Of a stretch of DNA of 64,000 nt, positions 43,019 to 52,293 are shown piece after piece. Below the pieces are notes generated by a model. The model was not told the DNA's origin. It saw only the letters and a list, made by a program, of their open reading frames with translations, and did no database searches. A program made the translations under genes and the position numbers. The stretch spans positions 1 through 64,000 of the forward strand of contig CAIQDX010000049.1 in NCBI GenBank assembly GCA_903870685.1, in the 5' to 3' direction. The first letter of the stretch is position 1. Each line of letters begins with the position of its first letter. This DNA is from an uncultured Chitinophagaceae bacterium. GTDB taxonomy: Bacteria > Bacteroidota > Bacteroidia > Chitinophagales > Chitinophagaceae.

Positions 43019-44866
43019 ATGAGTGACGAAATTAAACATGAATGCGGACTTGCTTTTATCCGCCTAAAAAAACCTTTCTCATATTATTTACAACAATATG
43101 GCTCGGTGATGTATGGTTTAAATAAACTATACCTTCTCATGGAAAAACAACATAACCGCGGACAAGATGGTGCTGGTATTGCTGCAGTTAAATTAAATGT
43201 TGAGCCGGGTTATCCATTTTTACATCGCATTAGAAGTAATGCTCAACAACCCATTGCTGATATTTTTTTTAAGATAGGACAAGATGTTTTAGAATTAGAA
43301 AAATATCAGAGCGACATGAAATCACATCCCGGATTAATGAAAGGTCATCTTCCATTATTGGGCGAATTATTAATGGGTCATCTTCGGTACGGCACACAAG
43401 GAAAAAATAATGTTGAGTTTTGTCATCCTTTCATTAAAAGAAATATTCAGCCCGGAAGAAATTTAGCATTGGCTGGAAATTTTAATTTAGTAAACACGGA
43501 CGAATTGTATGATCTGTTGAATATGGAGCCGGGTGAATTTCAAAAGCAAAGTGATCTTGCGGCGATGATGGAAGTGATCCATCACTTTTTAGTAAAGGAA
43601 GATGAAGAAAATCCTAACAGCGCAAATGTTGCAAATGTTTTAAAAAAATCGGTTCCATTATTTGATGGTGGATATACTTTTGGTGGATTGATTGGAAACG
43701 GTCACAGCTTTGTAATGCGTGATGCACATGGTATTCGTCCTGCATATTATTTTGTAAACGATGAATTTATAGTTGCTGCGAGTGAACGTGCTGCTATCAG
43801 AACAACTTTTAATGTTGGAGAAAACGAAGTACTGGAACTCATGCCGGGCAATGCTTTGATCGTTGATGACAAAGGAAATTATTCTATCAATCAAATTATT
43901 GAACCAAAAGAAAGAAGAGCATGTTCTTTCGAAAGAATTTATTTTTCACGTGGTAGTGATGAAAAAATTTATAGAGAAAGAATTGCGCTTGGTTATCATT
44001 TAAGCAAACGCGTTTTAGAAAATATCAACAACGATTTAAAGAATACTATTTTCTCATACATTCCAAATACCGCAGAGGTTGCATTTTTTGGTTTGGTAAA
44101 AGGAATGGAACATTTTCTTAATCAAATTAAAGTACAAAGAATTTTAAGTTGGGGTAATGATATTACTGAAGAGAAGTTGCAGGAAATGATTACCAGAAAA
44201 ATTCGTCAGGAAAAAATTGCGATCAAAGATGTAAAACTTCGAACTTTTATTACAGAAGATGCCAACAGAAACGAAATGGTGCAACACGTTTACGATATTA
44301 CTTATGGCACTGTTCGCAAAGGGTTAGATACACTGGTTGTAATTGATGATAGTATTGTTCGCGGTACCACTTTACGTGAAAGTATTGTAAGAATGTTATC
44401 GAGATTAGGCCCAAAGAAAATTTTAGTTCTTTCTTCTGCACCGCAAATTCGTTATCCCGATTGTTATGGAATTGATATGAGTAAATTGGGCGATTTCATT
44501 GCATTCCGCGCTGCAATTGAATTGTTGAAAGAAAGGGGAATGGAAGATCTTTTAAAAGACCTCACAGAAAAATGTAAAGAACTGCAACGCAACAATCAAT
44601 TGCATGTTGAGAATGTTGTTCGACAAGTTTATAAACCTTTTACAACAGAAGAGATTTCAAATAAAATTGCGCAACTCATCACACCACCTGAAATTGATTT
44701 GCCTGTTGAAGTAATTTATCAAACAATTGAAGATTTACACGACTCTTGTCCAACTAATACCGGCGATTGGTATTTTACCGGCAACTATCCAACACCCGGC
44801 GGTAACAAAGTTTGTAACAAGGCTTTTCTAAATTATATGGAAGGAAAAAATGTGAGGGGATATTAA
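43019..44866 (+). CDS. amidophosphoribosyltransferase-like protein (PurF paralogue)
   Basis: 615 residues, about 120-140 longer than classical PurF. The glutaminase domain has its nucleophile as Cys 9 (HECGLAFIRL), so an eight-residue propeptide would have to be removed. MEKQHNRGQDGAGI and SFVMRDAHGIRPAYY follow. The PRPP site is VVIDDSIVRGTTLRESIVRM (about 442-461). Two of the four Fe-S cysteines of Bacillus PurF have counterparts (RACSFERIYFSR and PDCYGID), but the CxxCFTGxYP pair is replaced by NTGDWYFTGNYP, so no cluster is expected. It may be the housekeeping enzyme or a paralogue of unknown role. Confidence 0.85.
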   Translation: MSDEIKHECGLAFIRLKKPFSYYLQQYGSVMYGLNKLYLLMEKQHNRGQDGAGIAAVKLNVEPGYPFLHRIRSNAQQPIADIFFKIGQDVLELEKYQSDMKSHPGLMKGHLPLLGELLMGHLRYGTQGKNNVEFCHPFIKRNIQPGRNLALAGNFNLVNTDELYDLLNMEPGEFQKQSDLAAMMEVIHHFLVKEDEENPNSANVANVLKKSVPLFDGGYTFGGLIGNGHSFVMRDAHGIRPAYYFVNDEFIVAASERAAIRTTFNVGENEVLELMPGNALIVDDKGNYSINQIIEPKERRACSFERIYFSRGSDEKIYRERIALGYHLSKRVLENINNDLKNTIFSYIPNTAEVAFFGLVKGMEHFLNQIKVQRILSWGNDITEEKLQEMITRKIRQEKIAIKDVKLRTFITEDANRNEMVQHVYDITYGTVRKGLDTLVVIDDSIVRGTTLRESIVRMLSRLGPKKILVLSSAPQIRYPDCYGIDMSKLGDFIAFRAAIELLKERGMEDLLKDLTEKCKELQRNNQLHVENVVRQVYKPFTTEEISNKIAQLITPPEIDLPVEVIYQTIEDLHDSCPTNTGDWYFTGNYPTPGGNKVCNKAFLNYMEGKNVRGY

Positions 44867-44897
44867 TTTATTATTCTAAACTTTTTAGATTCGATTA

Positions 44898-45392
44898 ATG
44901 AAACAATTGTTAGTCATTCGTCACGCGAAAAGCAGTTGGGATTATTCTGTTTTGAATGATTTTGACAGGCCATTAAACGAACGTGGCCATCACGATGCAA
45001 TGATGATGGCAAGCCGATTGTTAGAAAGCAACATTACAATTGATGCTTTTATTTCAAGTTCCGCCAACAGAGCTTTTACAACCGCAACATATTTCGCCGA
45101 AATTTTTGGAGAAAAAGAGAACTGTATTATTAAAGTTCCCGAACTATATCATGCACCGGCCGCCGTTATTTATAATGTAATAAGTAAAATAGACGGTGCG
45201 TTCAATACAATTGCTATTTTTTCACACAATCCTGGCATTACAGAATTTGTAAACGAATTAACCGATCGTCAACTAGATAATATGCCAACATGTGGTATTT
45301 TTGCTGTAAAAGCCAATATTAACCATTGGAAATTATTTGCTTCCTCCAAAAAAGAGTTCCTATTTTTCGATTTCCCAAAACATAGTTCGTAA
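44898..45392 (+). CDS. SixA-like histidine phosphatase
   Basis: Small histidine phosphatase superfamily protein of 164 residues. The catalytic motif is VIRHAKSSWDY (about 5-15), followed by NERGHHDA; the second histidine lies in IAIFSHNPGITEFV (about 109-122). The RHAKSSW form resembles SixA, a phosphohistidine phosphatase. Substrate not known here. It follows the PurF paralogue with a 31-base gap and may be co-transcribed. Confidence 0.9.
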   Translation: MKQLLVIRHAKSSWDYSVLNDFDRPLNERGHHDAMMMASRLLESNITIDAFISSSANRAFTTATYFAEIFGEKENCIIKVPELYHAPAAVIYNVISKIDGAFNTIAIFSHNPGITEFVNELTDRQLDNMPTCGIFAVKANINHWKLFASSKKEFLFFDFPKHSS

Positions 45393-45576
45393 AGAATTCG
45401 AATTTCAAAGAATATTTTATTAATGGATTACAAATAATGACCATTTTTAAACGGTTTTTCTTAATTAAACGGCAATCTTTAAATCTTTTGCTAATTTTTA
45501 ACCCTTGAAGTGCTTCCATTTCTACTATTTTTGTCACTCTTTCTAAAAAGGATACAATTCCTTACAACTAAAAACA

Positions 45577-46383
45577 ATGAAAAAAACGTTTATATTACTG
45601 CTTAGTATTATTTGTATTGTTTCGGCAAACGCACAGATTAGTAGCCTTTTTACAAAAAAGAAGAAAACAACAGAAACACAAAAAACTGTAAAACCTGTTG
45701 TTGTACAAGAGCCAAAAAAAATTGCTACTCCAAAAAAAGATTGGACTAAAATTGATTTTAGCAAAAGACCTGCCGATCATTTTATGTTTCAGTACGGAAG
45801 CGACTTTTTGCTAAGTCATCCCGATAGTATTAAAACAAAAGGCTCAAGTCGTCATTTTAATTTTTATGCAATGATCGACAAGCCGATGAAAAATAATCCA
45901 AAATTCAGTATTGCTTATGGACTTGGGCTTGGAAGCAGTAACATGTTTTTCGATCGCGAATATGTAAAAGTTGCCGGTGCGGGTTCTACTTTGGCATTTG
46001 ATAGTACCACGACATTCAAAAAATCGAAGGTCACAACTTTTTATGTTGAAGCACCTATAGAAATAAGATATTATTCTGATCCAGAACATCCCGGAAAATC
46101 TTGGAAAGCTGCGCTGGGCATAAAACCAGGGCTGTTATTAAAATCTTATTTTAAAGGAAAAAATCTTCAGGACAGAAACGGTAGTTCTGTTTATGGTCCA
46201 ACGTATATTCTTAAAGAAAGCAGCACAAGGTTCATCAACAACACATTGGTTGCCTTTACTGCTAGAGTTGGATATGGAAATATTTCGCTTCATACAGATA
46301 TTCAACTTACTTCTCTTCTAAAATCTTCTGCTGGCCCCGATTTGCATACAATGTCAATTGGTATAACGGTAAGCGGTTTATAA
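45577..46383 (+). CDS. outer membrane beta-barrel protein
   Basis: 268 residues with a signal peptide (ILLLSIICIVSANAQ), a Lys/Thr/Pro-rich linker (about 22-50) and a region of alternating strands ending in an aromatic-poor GITVSGL. Strands such as FYAMIDKPMKNNPKFSIAYG and TARVGYGNISLHTDIQL alternate polar and hydrophobic residues, as in the PorT/OmpW-like barrels of Bacteroidota. No enzymatic motif. Function unknown, perhaps an outer membrane structural protein. Confidence 0.75.
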   Translation: MKKTFILLLSIICIVSANAQISSLFTKKKKTTETQKTVKPVVVQEPKKIATPKKDWTKIDFSKRPADHFMFQYGSDFLLSHPDSIKTKGSSRHFNFYAMIDKPMKNNPKFSIAYGLGLGSSNMFFDREYVKVAGAGSTLAFDSTTTFKKSKVTTFYVEAPIEIRYYSDPEHPGKSWKAALGIKPGLLLKSYFKGKNLQDRNGSSVYGPTYILKESSTRFINNTLVAFTARVGYGNISLHTDIQLTSLLKSSAGPDLHTMSIGITVSGL

Positions 46384-46402
46384 TTTTATAAAAATATTTT
46401 TG

Positions 46403-46439
46403 AAGCCTTGCTTAAATCTTTTGAGTAGGGCTTTTTTAT
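46403..46439 (+). terminator. imperfect terminator after the barrel protein gene
   Basis: Stem beginning AAGCC and ending GGCTT with an interrupted interior, followed by TTTTTTATT. Located 20 bases past the stop. Confidence 0.6.
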
Positions 46440-46463
46440 TGAACGATTGCGGATGAATTACAT

Positions 46464-47669
46464 TTGCAAAAAATAAAAAGCTTGATAGAGAAACAACATA
46501 AAATTAGAAGTGAAGAAAAAGCAGTGTTGGTTGGGTTAATTCAAAAAGAACAAACCGATGAACAGGTTCAAGAATATTTGGATGAGCTTGCTTTTTTAGC
46601 AGAAACCGCCGGCGCAATTACTGTAAAAAGATTTACTCAAAAAATGCTTCATGCCGATAGTAAAACATTTGTTGGTAAAGGAAAATTAGAAGAAATAAAA
46701 AATTATATCGCTGCAAAAAATATCGACCTCGCCATTTTTGATGATGAATTAACAGGATCTCAAATTAGCAATATTGAAAAAGTAATTGGTATAAAAACTA
46801 TTGACCGCAGCGATTTAATTCTCGACATATTTGCACGTCGTGCAAGAACTGCACAAGCTAAAGTGCAGGTGGAGCTTGCACAATATCAATATTTATTACC
46901 ACGCTTAAAAGGAATGTGGCAACACTTGGAACGACAAGGTGGTGGCATTGGAACTCGTGGCCCGGGCGAAACAGAAATCGAAACCGATCGTCGTATCGTA
47001 AAAGATAAAATTTCTTTATTAAGAAAAAGATTGGGCGATATCGATAAACAATCTTTTACACAAAGAAAAGAACGCGGCGAATTTATTCGTGTTTCTCTGG
47101 TTGGTTATACCAATGTTGGCAAAAGCACGTTGATGAATTTATTAAGCAAAAGCGATATTTTTGCCGAGAATAAATTATTTGCAACACTCGACACCACTAC
47201 AAGAAAAGTTGTTTTCGAAAATACTCCATTTTTATTAAGCGATACTGTTGGTTTCATTCGCAAATTGCCGCATCATTTAATTGAAAGTTTTAAAAGCACA
47301 TTAGATGAAGTTCGTGAAGCCGATATTTTATTGCATGTTGTTGATATTTCTCATCCGCAGCACGAAGAACAAATGGGTACTGTAAATAAGACCTTGCAGG
47401 AACTGAAAGCTTTCGAAAAGCCCATCCTTACTGTGTTTAACAAGATGGACATGTACGAAGAAAAAAATTTCGACGAGTGGTTGGACGAAAGTGTACAACA
47501 AGATATTTTACGAGAACTAAAAGAAAGATGGGAACGCGAAACAGAAAATAATTGTGTTTTTGTATCGGCGCTCGAAAGAAAAAATATTGATGCCCTGCGT
47601 GAATTTATTTTAAACAAGGTTCGCGAACTATATAAAATTCGTTATCCGTACCGCGAAGTTCATTTTTAA
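46464..47669 (+). CDS. hflX: ribosome-associated GTPase HflX
   Basis: GTPase of 401 residues that splits stalled ribosomes. The N-terminal HflX domain includes ERQGGGIGTRGPGETEIETD (about 153-172), then a coiled linker, then the G domain with VGYTNVGKSTLMNLL (about 213-227), DTVGFIRKLPHHLIESFKST and NKMD. Start is TTG at 46464: an in-frame stop lies at 46440, with no ATG between it and the conserved part of the protein. A non-ATG start is therefore required. Convergent with the helicase gene. Confidence 0.93.
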   Translation: MQKIKSLIEKQHKIRSEEKAVLVGLIQKEQTDEQVQEYLDELAFLAETAGAITVKRFTQKMLHADSKTFVGKGKLEEIKNYIAAKNIDLAIFDDELTGSQISNIEKVIGIKTIDRSDLILDIFARRARTAQAKVQVELAQYQYLLPRLKGMWQHLERQGGGIGTRGPGETEIETDRRIVKDKISLLRKRLGDIDKQSFTQRKERGEFIRVSLVGYTNVGKSTLMNLLSKSDIFAENKLFATLDTTTRKVVFENTPFLLSDTVGFIRKLPHHLIESFKSTLDEVREADILLHVVDISHPQHEEQMGTVNKTLQELKAFEKPILTVFNKMDMYEEKNFDEWLDESVQQDILRELKERWERETENNCVFVSALERKNIDALREFILNKVRELYKIRYPYREVHF

Positions 47670-47707
47670 TTTTTTGTTACAGGCTTTTGTATTTCAATTA
47701 AGCTTCA

Positions 47708-47727
47708 GTTGCGTCGCACTCTTGTGC
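47708..47727 (-). repeat. dispersed 20-base repeat, copy 4
   Basis: Exact reverse complement of the consensus (GTTGCGTCGCACTCTTGTGC on the plus strand), between the convergent hflX and helicase genes. Confidence 0.75.
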
Positions 47728-47736
47728 TCCTTAACA

Positions 47737-50082
47737 CTATTCAACAATTCTTAGCTTCGCATAATTCAACATAATTTTTTTCTCGCCATTGTGTTCAAAT
47801 AAAATTGTTGCGATAGGATTATGTGCACTGCCTTCTAATTTTTTTACCACACCAAAACCAAATTTTTGATGTTCTACTTTATTTCCTTCTTCTAAAAAAC
47901 TTGTGTCGCTTGCAACAAAATTTTCTGAAGGAACATGCGCCACCACTTTATTTATTTGCGGAGTAATTGGTAAATATTCCGGTTTTTTATTTTCTTTCTT
48001 TGGTGGCGGACCATATCTTTTTTCTGCATTCGCCGCATCGCCAAAACCTCTTTGCATTTTTTGGAACGCATTTCCATTACTCCATTCATTAGTTGAATTA
48101 TTTCTTGCACCACCGCCTGCATAACTTTTATCAATATGTTCTTCCGGCACTTCTTCTAAAAATCTGCTTGGTTCATTTTGTACTAATTGACCAAAACGAT
48201 ATCGTGCATTTGCATACGTAAGCCACAATCGTTGCTTGGCGCGGGTTACAGCCACATAAAATAATCTTCTTTCTTCTTCCAATTCTTCGCGGGTGTTAAT
48301 ACTCATCGCATTGGGAAACAATGTTTCTTCAATGCCACCAACAAATACACAAGCAAACTCTAAGCCTTTTGCTGCGTGTATCGTCATCAACTTAACAGAA
48401 TCAGAATCTTCTTTATCATTATCTGCATCAGTCAACAAAGTAATTTGTTGCAAATAACTTCCTAAACTTTTACTGCCTACTTCGCCATCTTCATTATCCG
48501 GACTCTCTGTCCATTCTTTAATTGAGTTCAATAACTCCTGAATATTTTCGTATCGTGCTAACCCTTCTGTTGTTTTATCGTTGAACAATTCTTTAACCAA
48601 ATTAGTATGCTTGCCTACTTGTGTTGCCACATCATAAGCATTCTTATCGGTTAGCATCGTCTGAAAATATTTTATCATCGTTACAAAATTTTGTAACGCT
48701 TCTAATGTGCCTGCTTTAAAACCATATTTCGCAGCTTCTGCAATAACTTCAAACAAAGTAATTTTTTGTTCGTTGGCAACTATCACACATTTTTCAATCG
48801 TTGTTTTACCAATACCGCGAACGGGATAATTAATAATTCTTTTCAATGCTTCTTCATCTCTTGTATTTACGATTACCCGCAAATAAGCAACAATGTCTTT
48901 TATTTCTTTACGCTGATAAAAACTTAAGCCGCCATAAATTTTATACACGATTCCCATTCTGCGCAAACTCTCTTCAAATGCACGGCTCTGTGCATTGGTT
49001 CGATAAAGAATTGCAAAATCTTTATTGTAATAATGATTGCGGAGTTTTTGTTCCTGAATAGTATCGGCAACAAATTTCCCTTCTTCATTATCCGTCATCG
49101 TGCGCACCAATTTTATTTTTTCGCCCGTTTCGTTTTCTGTCCAGAGATTTTTAGGAATTTGTCCTTTGTTATTTTTTATCACTTCATTCGCAACACCCAA
49201 AATACTTTGACTACTTCTGTAATTCTGTTCCAGCTTTATCACTTTCACATCATCATAATCTTTTTGAAACTGTAAAATATTTTCAATCGTTGCTCCTCGA
49301 AAACTATAAATGCTTTGTGCATCATCGCCTACCACACAAATATTTTCACTAACTGCTGCTAATAATTTTGTGATCTGATATTGCACCGCATTTGTATCCT
49401 GATATTCATCAATCAAAATGTATTTAAACTTATGCTGGTATTTGTGTAATGCTTCGTTATGAAACTTTAATAATTCATACATTTTAAATAACAGATCATC
49501 AAAATCCATTGCTCCATTTTTAAAACATCTTGCTGCATACGCCGCATAAATTTGCGCAATGGCAGGACGATTGGCTCTTGTATCCTCTTGTTGAATATAA
49601 TAATCCACCGCATATTCTGCTGGACCAACCAATGCGTTTTTTGCAGATGATATTCTGTTATGAACAACGTTTGGTTTATAATGTTTATCATCTAAATTCA
49701 TTTCGTTGATAACGGTTTTTAAAACGCTTCGGCTATCATCGGTATCATAAATTGTGAAGTTGCTTGGATAACCAATGCGATGCGCTTCGCCTCTTAATAT
49801 TCTTGCAAACACGCTGTGAAAAGTTCCGATGTATAAATTTCTTGCTTCGCTGTTGCCGAGAATTTTTTCAATGCGTTCTTTCATTTCGGCAGCAGCTTTG
49901 TTAGTAAACGTAAGCGCCAAAATATTAAATGCATCAACGCCTTTGTTCATTAAATGAGCAATGCGTGTAGTTAACACTTTTGTTTTACCGCTGCCAGCAC
50001 CAGCAACGATCATCAACGGTCCGTTCATGTGCAATACCGCTTCTTTTTGCGGCTCGTTCAATCCACTTAAATAATCCTGCAT
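47737..50082 (-). CDS. ATP-dependent DNA helicase, PcrA/UvrD type
   Basis: Superfamily 1A 3'-5' helicase of 781 residues. Motif I is IVAGAGSGKTKVLTTRIAHL (about 25-44), Ia is LALTFTNKAAAEMKERI, II is YILIDEYQDTNAVQYQIT, III is CVVGDDAQSIYSFRGA, IV is LEQNYRSS, V is LMTIHAAKGLEFACVFVGG, and VI is EERRLFYVAVTRAKQRL. The C-terminal 60 residues form a Tudor-like element (HQKFGFGVVKKLEG) that contacts RNA polymerase in PcrA. Roles are repair and clearing of replication conflicts. Full length; single gene. Confidence 0.95.
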   Translation of the reverse strand: MQDYLSGLNEPQKEAVLHMNGPLMIVAGAGSGKTKVLTTRIAHLMNKGVDAFNILALTFTNKAAAEMKERIEKILGNSEARNLYIGTFHSVFARILRGEAHRIGYPSNFTIYDTDDSRSVLKTVINEMNLDDKHYKPNVVHNRISSAKNALVGPAEYAVDYYIQQEDTRANRPAIAQIYAAYAARCFKNGAMDFDDLLFKMYELLKFHNEALHKYQHKFKYILIDEYQDTNAVQYQITKLLAAVSENICVVGDDAQSIYSFRGATIENILQFQKDYDDVKVIKLEQNYRSSQSILGVANEVIKNNKGQIPKNLWTENETGEKIKLVRTMTDNEEGKFVADTIQEQKLRNHYYNKDFAILYRTNAQSRAFEESLRRMGIVYKIYGGLSFYQRKEIKDIVAYLRVIVNTRDEEALKRIINYPVRGIGKTTIEKCVIVANEQKITLFEVIAEAAKYGFKAGTLEALQNFVTMIKYFQTMLTDKNAYDVATQVGKHTNLVKELFNDKTTEGLARYENIQELLNSIKEWTESPDNEDGEVGSKSLGSYLQQITLLTDADNDKEDSDSVKLMTIHAAKGLEFACVFVGGIEETLFPNAMSINTREELEEERRLFYVAVTRAKQRLWLTYANARYRFGQLVQNEPSRFLEEVPEEHIDKSYAGGGARNNSTNEWSNGNAFQKMQRGFGDAANAEKRYGPPPKKENKKPEYLPITPQINKVVAHVPSENFVASDTSFLEEGNKVEHQKFGFGVVKKLEGSAHNPIATILFEHNGEKKIMLNYAKLRIVE

Positions 50083-50187
50083 GCGGCGAAGTTAATTGTT
50101 GCGATTGTGATTATGAATGAATGTGAAGAATCTAATTTATGCACAATAATTTTTTGTAGCGAGCAGAAGTTTTTTATGGCATCGCCT

Positions 50188-50207
50188 GTTGCGTCGCACA
50201 CTTGTGC
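50188..50207 (-). repeat. dispersed 20-base repeat, copy 5
   Basis: Reads GCACAAGTGTGCGACGCAAC on the minus strand, one mismatch from consensus. Located in the gap between the helicase and the PhnA-like gene, which are divergently transcribed. Confidence 0.72.
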
Positions 50208-50266
50208 GGTTGGGTTTTATGGCAACAAAATAAAATCACTTACATTCGCCGCCTCAAAAATCAATC

Positions 50267-50845
50267 ATGAGCATAGAAAAAGAATTAATTGAAAGAAGCA
50301 ACAACGAATGTGAATTATGTAAATCAACAACAGAACTAAAAGTTTACGAAGTTCCTCCTGCATCAAATAACAATGCCGATATTAATATTTTCATTTGTGA
50401 TAAATGCAAACAACAATTAGATAAAAAAGAAGAGCTCGATAGTAAACACTGGCAATGTTTAAATGAAAGTATGTGGAGCGAAGTTCTTGCTGTGCAAGTT
50501 GTTTCTTGGCGTATGCTAAACAGATTTAGAAACGAAACTTGGGCTTCAGAAAAATTAGACATGATGTATCTCGACGAAGAAAATCTGGCTTGGGCAAAAG
50601 AAACCGGCGACCATGAAAACTCTGCTGCTGTTGATTTACACAAAGATGCTTATGGCGCTTTGCTACAAGATGGCGACACTGTTGTTCTTACAAAATCGTT
50701 GGATGTAAAAGGCTCAACAATAAATGCAAAACTGGGAACTGTTGTAAGAAATATAAAACTAGTAAAAGATAATACCGAACAAATTGAAGGAAAGATCGAA
50801 ACACAAACCATTGTTATCTTAACTAAATATCTCAGAAAAAAATAA
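50267..50845 (+). CDS. PhnA-type zinc-ribbon protein
   Basis: 192 residues. The N-terminal zinc ribbon has two cysteine pairs, CELC (about 16-19) and CDKC (about 46-49). The C-terminal PhnA domain begins near 120 with the typical DAYGALLQDGDTVVLTKSLD and VKGSTINAKLGTVVRNIKL. It belongs to the YjdM/PhnA family, whose role is not settled despite the phn name. The middle helical region (60-115) is longer than in the short E. coli form. A terminator follows. Confidence 0.88.
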   Translation: MSIEKELIERSNNECELCKSTTELKVYEVPPASNNNADINIFICDKCKQQLDKKEELDSKHWQCLNESMWSEVLAVQVVSWRMLNRFRNETWASEKLDMMYLDEENLAWAKETGDHENSAAVDLHKDAYGALLQDGDTVVLTKSLDVKGSTINAKLGTVVRNIKLVKDNTEQIEGKIETQTIVILTKYLRKK

Positions 50846-50867
50846 ATCACTTTGCATATTATTATTA

Positions 50868-50896
50868 AATGCCGAACTTGTTTCGGCATTTTTTAT
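50868..50896 (+). terminator. terminator between PhnA-like and beta-lactamase genes
   Basis: 9-bp perfect stem AATGCCGAA / TTCGGCATT with a 5-base loop and TTTT tail. Its end is only a few bases before the next start codon at 50900, so it is also the 5' region of that gene. Confidence 0.82.
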
Positions 50897-50899
50897 TGT

Positions 50900-51646
50900 A
50901 TGAAACATTCAATCAAATATTTTACGCTACTGATCTCAATTTTATTTTCTTCCGCACTATTTGCGCAGCAAAATAAGCCCGGCATAACTATCACACATTT
51001 AACCGGAGACTTTTATGTGTGTACCAGTTATAAATTTTTTAATGGTGCATCTTTTCCTTCAAACAACATGTATCTCGTAACAGAAAAAGGTGTTGTGTTA
51101 TTTGATACGCCGTGGGATAGTTCTGACTTTCAACCATTGCTCGACAGCATCAACAACAAACATCACAAAAAAGTTATTCTTTGCATTGCCACACATTTTC
51201 ATGACGATAAATCTGCAGGACTTTCCTATTATTCATCCAAAGGAATTAAAACTTATTCGTCTACACTTACAAGAGAATTGTGTAAAGATGATGTTGAAAA
51301 GAAAGCTGCATTTGTTTTTAAGAATGATACAACTTTTAAAGTTGGCGATTATACTTTTACAACTTTTTATCCCGGCGAAGGACACACAAAAGACAATATT
51401 GTTATTTGGTTTGAGAAAGAAAAAATTTTATACGGCGGTTGTTTTGTAAAAAGCACTGAAACAAATGATATTGGAAACATAGCTGACGCCAATGTAAAAG
51501 CATGGCCACAATCTGTAAAAAACACAATAAAAAAATTTACTAATGCCAAATATATAATTCCCGGCCACTTCGCATGGGCTGATAATAAAAGCCTAGAACA
51601 CACATTAAAATTATTAGAAGAAAATTCAAACAAGATTAATCGTTAA
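50900..51646 (+). CDS. subclass B1 metallo-beta-lactamase family protein
   Basis: Secreted zinc hydrolase of 248 residues with a signal peptide ending SSALFAQ (about 20). All six B1 zinc ligands are present: the HxHxD set in IATHFHDDKSAG (His 116, His 118, Asp 120 in BBL numbering), His 196 in GEGHTKDNIVIWF, Cys 221 in LYGGCFVKSTE, and His 263 in IIPGHFAWAD. The stretch GNIADANVKAWPQSVK also matches chromosomal B1 enzymes of Bacteroidota. Such enzymes hydrolyse penicillins, cephalosporins and carbapenems; the actual spectrum here is inferred. The ATG at 50900 is chosen because it gives a clean signal peptide; an earlier in-frame start at 50852 runs through the terminator. Confidence 0.92.
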   Translation: MKHSIKYFTLLISILFSSALFAQQNKPGITITHLTGDFYVCTSYKFFNGASFPSNNMYLVTEKGVVLFDTPWDSSDFQPLLDSINNKHHKKVILCIATHFHDDKSAGLSYYSSKGIKTYSSTLTRELCKDDVEKKAAFVFKNDTTFKVGDYTFTTFYPGEGHTKDNIVIWFEKEKILYGGCFVKSTETNDIGNIADANVKAWPQSVKNTIKKFTNAKYIIPGHFAWADNKSLEHTLKLLEENSNKINR

Positions 51647-51657
51647 TGAAATAAAAT

Positions 51658-52248
51658 TTATTCTCTTACAATATTAATTATTCCAACAGGCGGATCGAAA
51701 TATTGGTTGTCTTCATTTTGTTTATAAATTTTTCTTACAACATCCATTCCTTTAATCACTTTTCCAAATGCTGCATAGCCTTGGTGGTCTTCAATATTTT
51801 CGCCACCATAATCTAATCCCGGTTGATTACCAACACAAATAAAAAATTCTGTTGTGGCCGTGCCGGGTGCTAATCTTGCTAAAGATATCATTCCACTCTT
51901 GTGTAATATTTTTGTTTGTTGTGTTGTTTCGTGCGGAATACCTTTTAATGATGATGCAATTTTATTTTTTGTTTTCCAAATACCACCTTGTATCAATTCT
52001 GTTTTTGGTGCGTTGCTTGGTTGGTTATCATCACTCAACACTCTGTAAAAACTGCACCGTTTATAATAACCCGAATCGATGTACGATAAAAATGCAGCAA
52101 CTGTTTTTGGTGCCTGATCGGGATACAATTCTATTTCAATATCACCAAACTGTGTTTGTATTTCAACATGCGGATTTTTATATTTTGGAGAACATGCAAT
52201 TATCCAAAAAGTAAAAACAAGAAAAATATTTTTCATCATCAGTTTCAT
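51658..52248 (-). CDS. cyclophilin-type peptidyl-prolyl isomerase lipoprotein
   Basis: 196 residues: lipoprotein signal (FLVFTFWIIACSPKY, Cys near 19) and one cyclophilin domain. The family pattern GDIEIELYPDQAPKTVAAFL opens it and the central motif is TTEFFICVGNQPGLDYGG. The domain is preserved, with an insertion at about 75-110 (NAPKTELIQGGIWKTKNK). It accelerates proline isomerisation in the periplasm or at the membrane. Convergent with the beta-lactamase gene (12 bases apart), with no visible terminator in between. Confidence 0.9.
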   Translation of the reverse strand: MKLMMKNIFLVFTFWIIACSPKYKNPHVEIQTQFGDIEIELYPDQAPKTVAAFLSYIDSGYYKRCSFYRVLSDDNQPSNAPKTELIQGGIWKTKNKIASSLKGIPHETTQQTKILHKSGMISLARLAPGTATTEFFICVGNQPGLDYGGENIEDHQGYAAFGKVIKGMDVVRKIYKQNEDNQYFDPPVGIINIVRE

Positions 52249-52293
52249 TATTCCAAATTACAAAGTTCTTTCTATGGGGTGATGAAAATAAAA

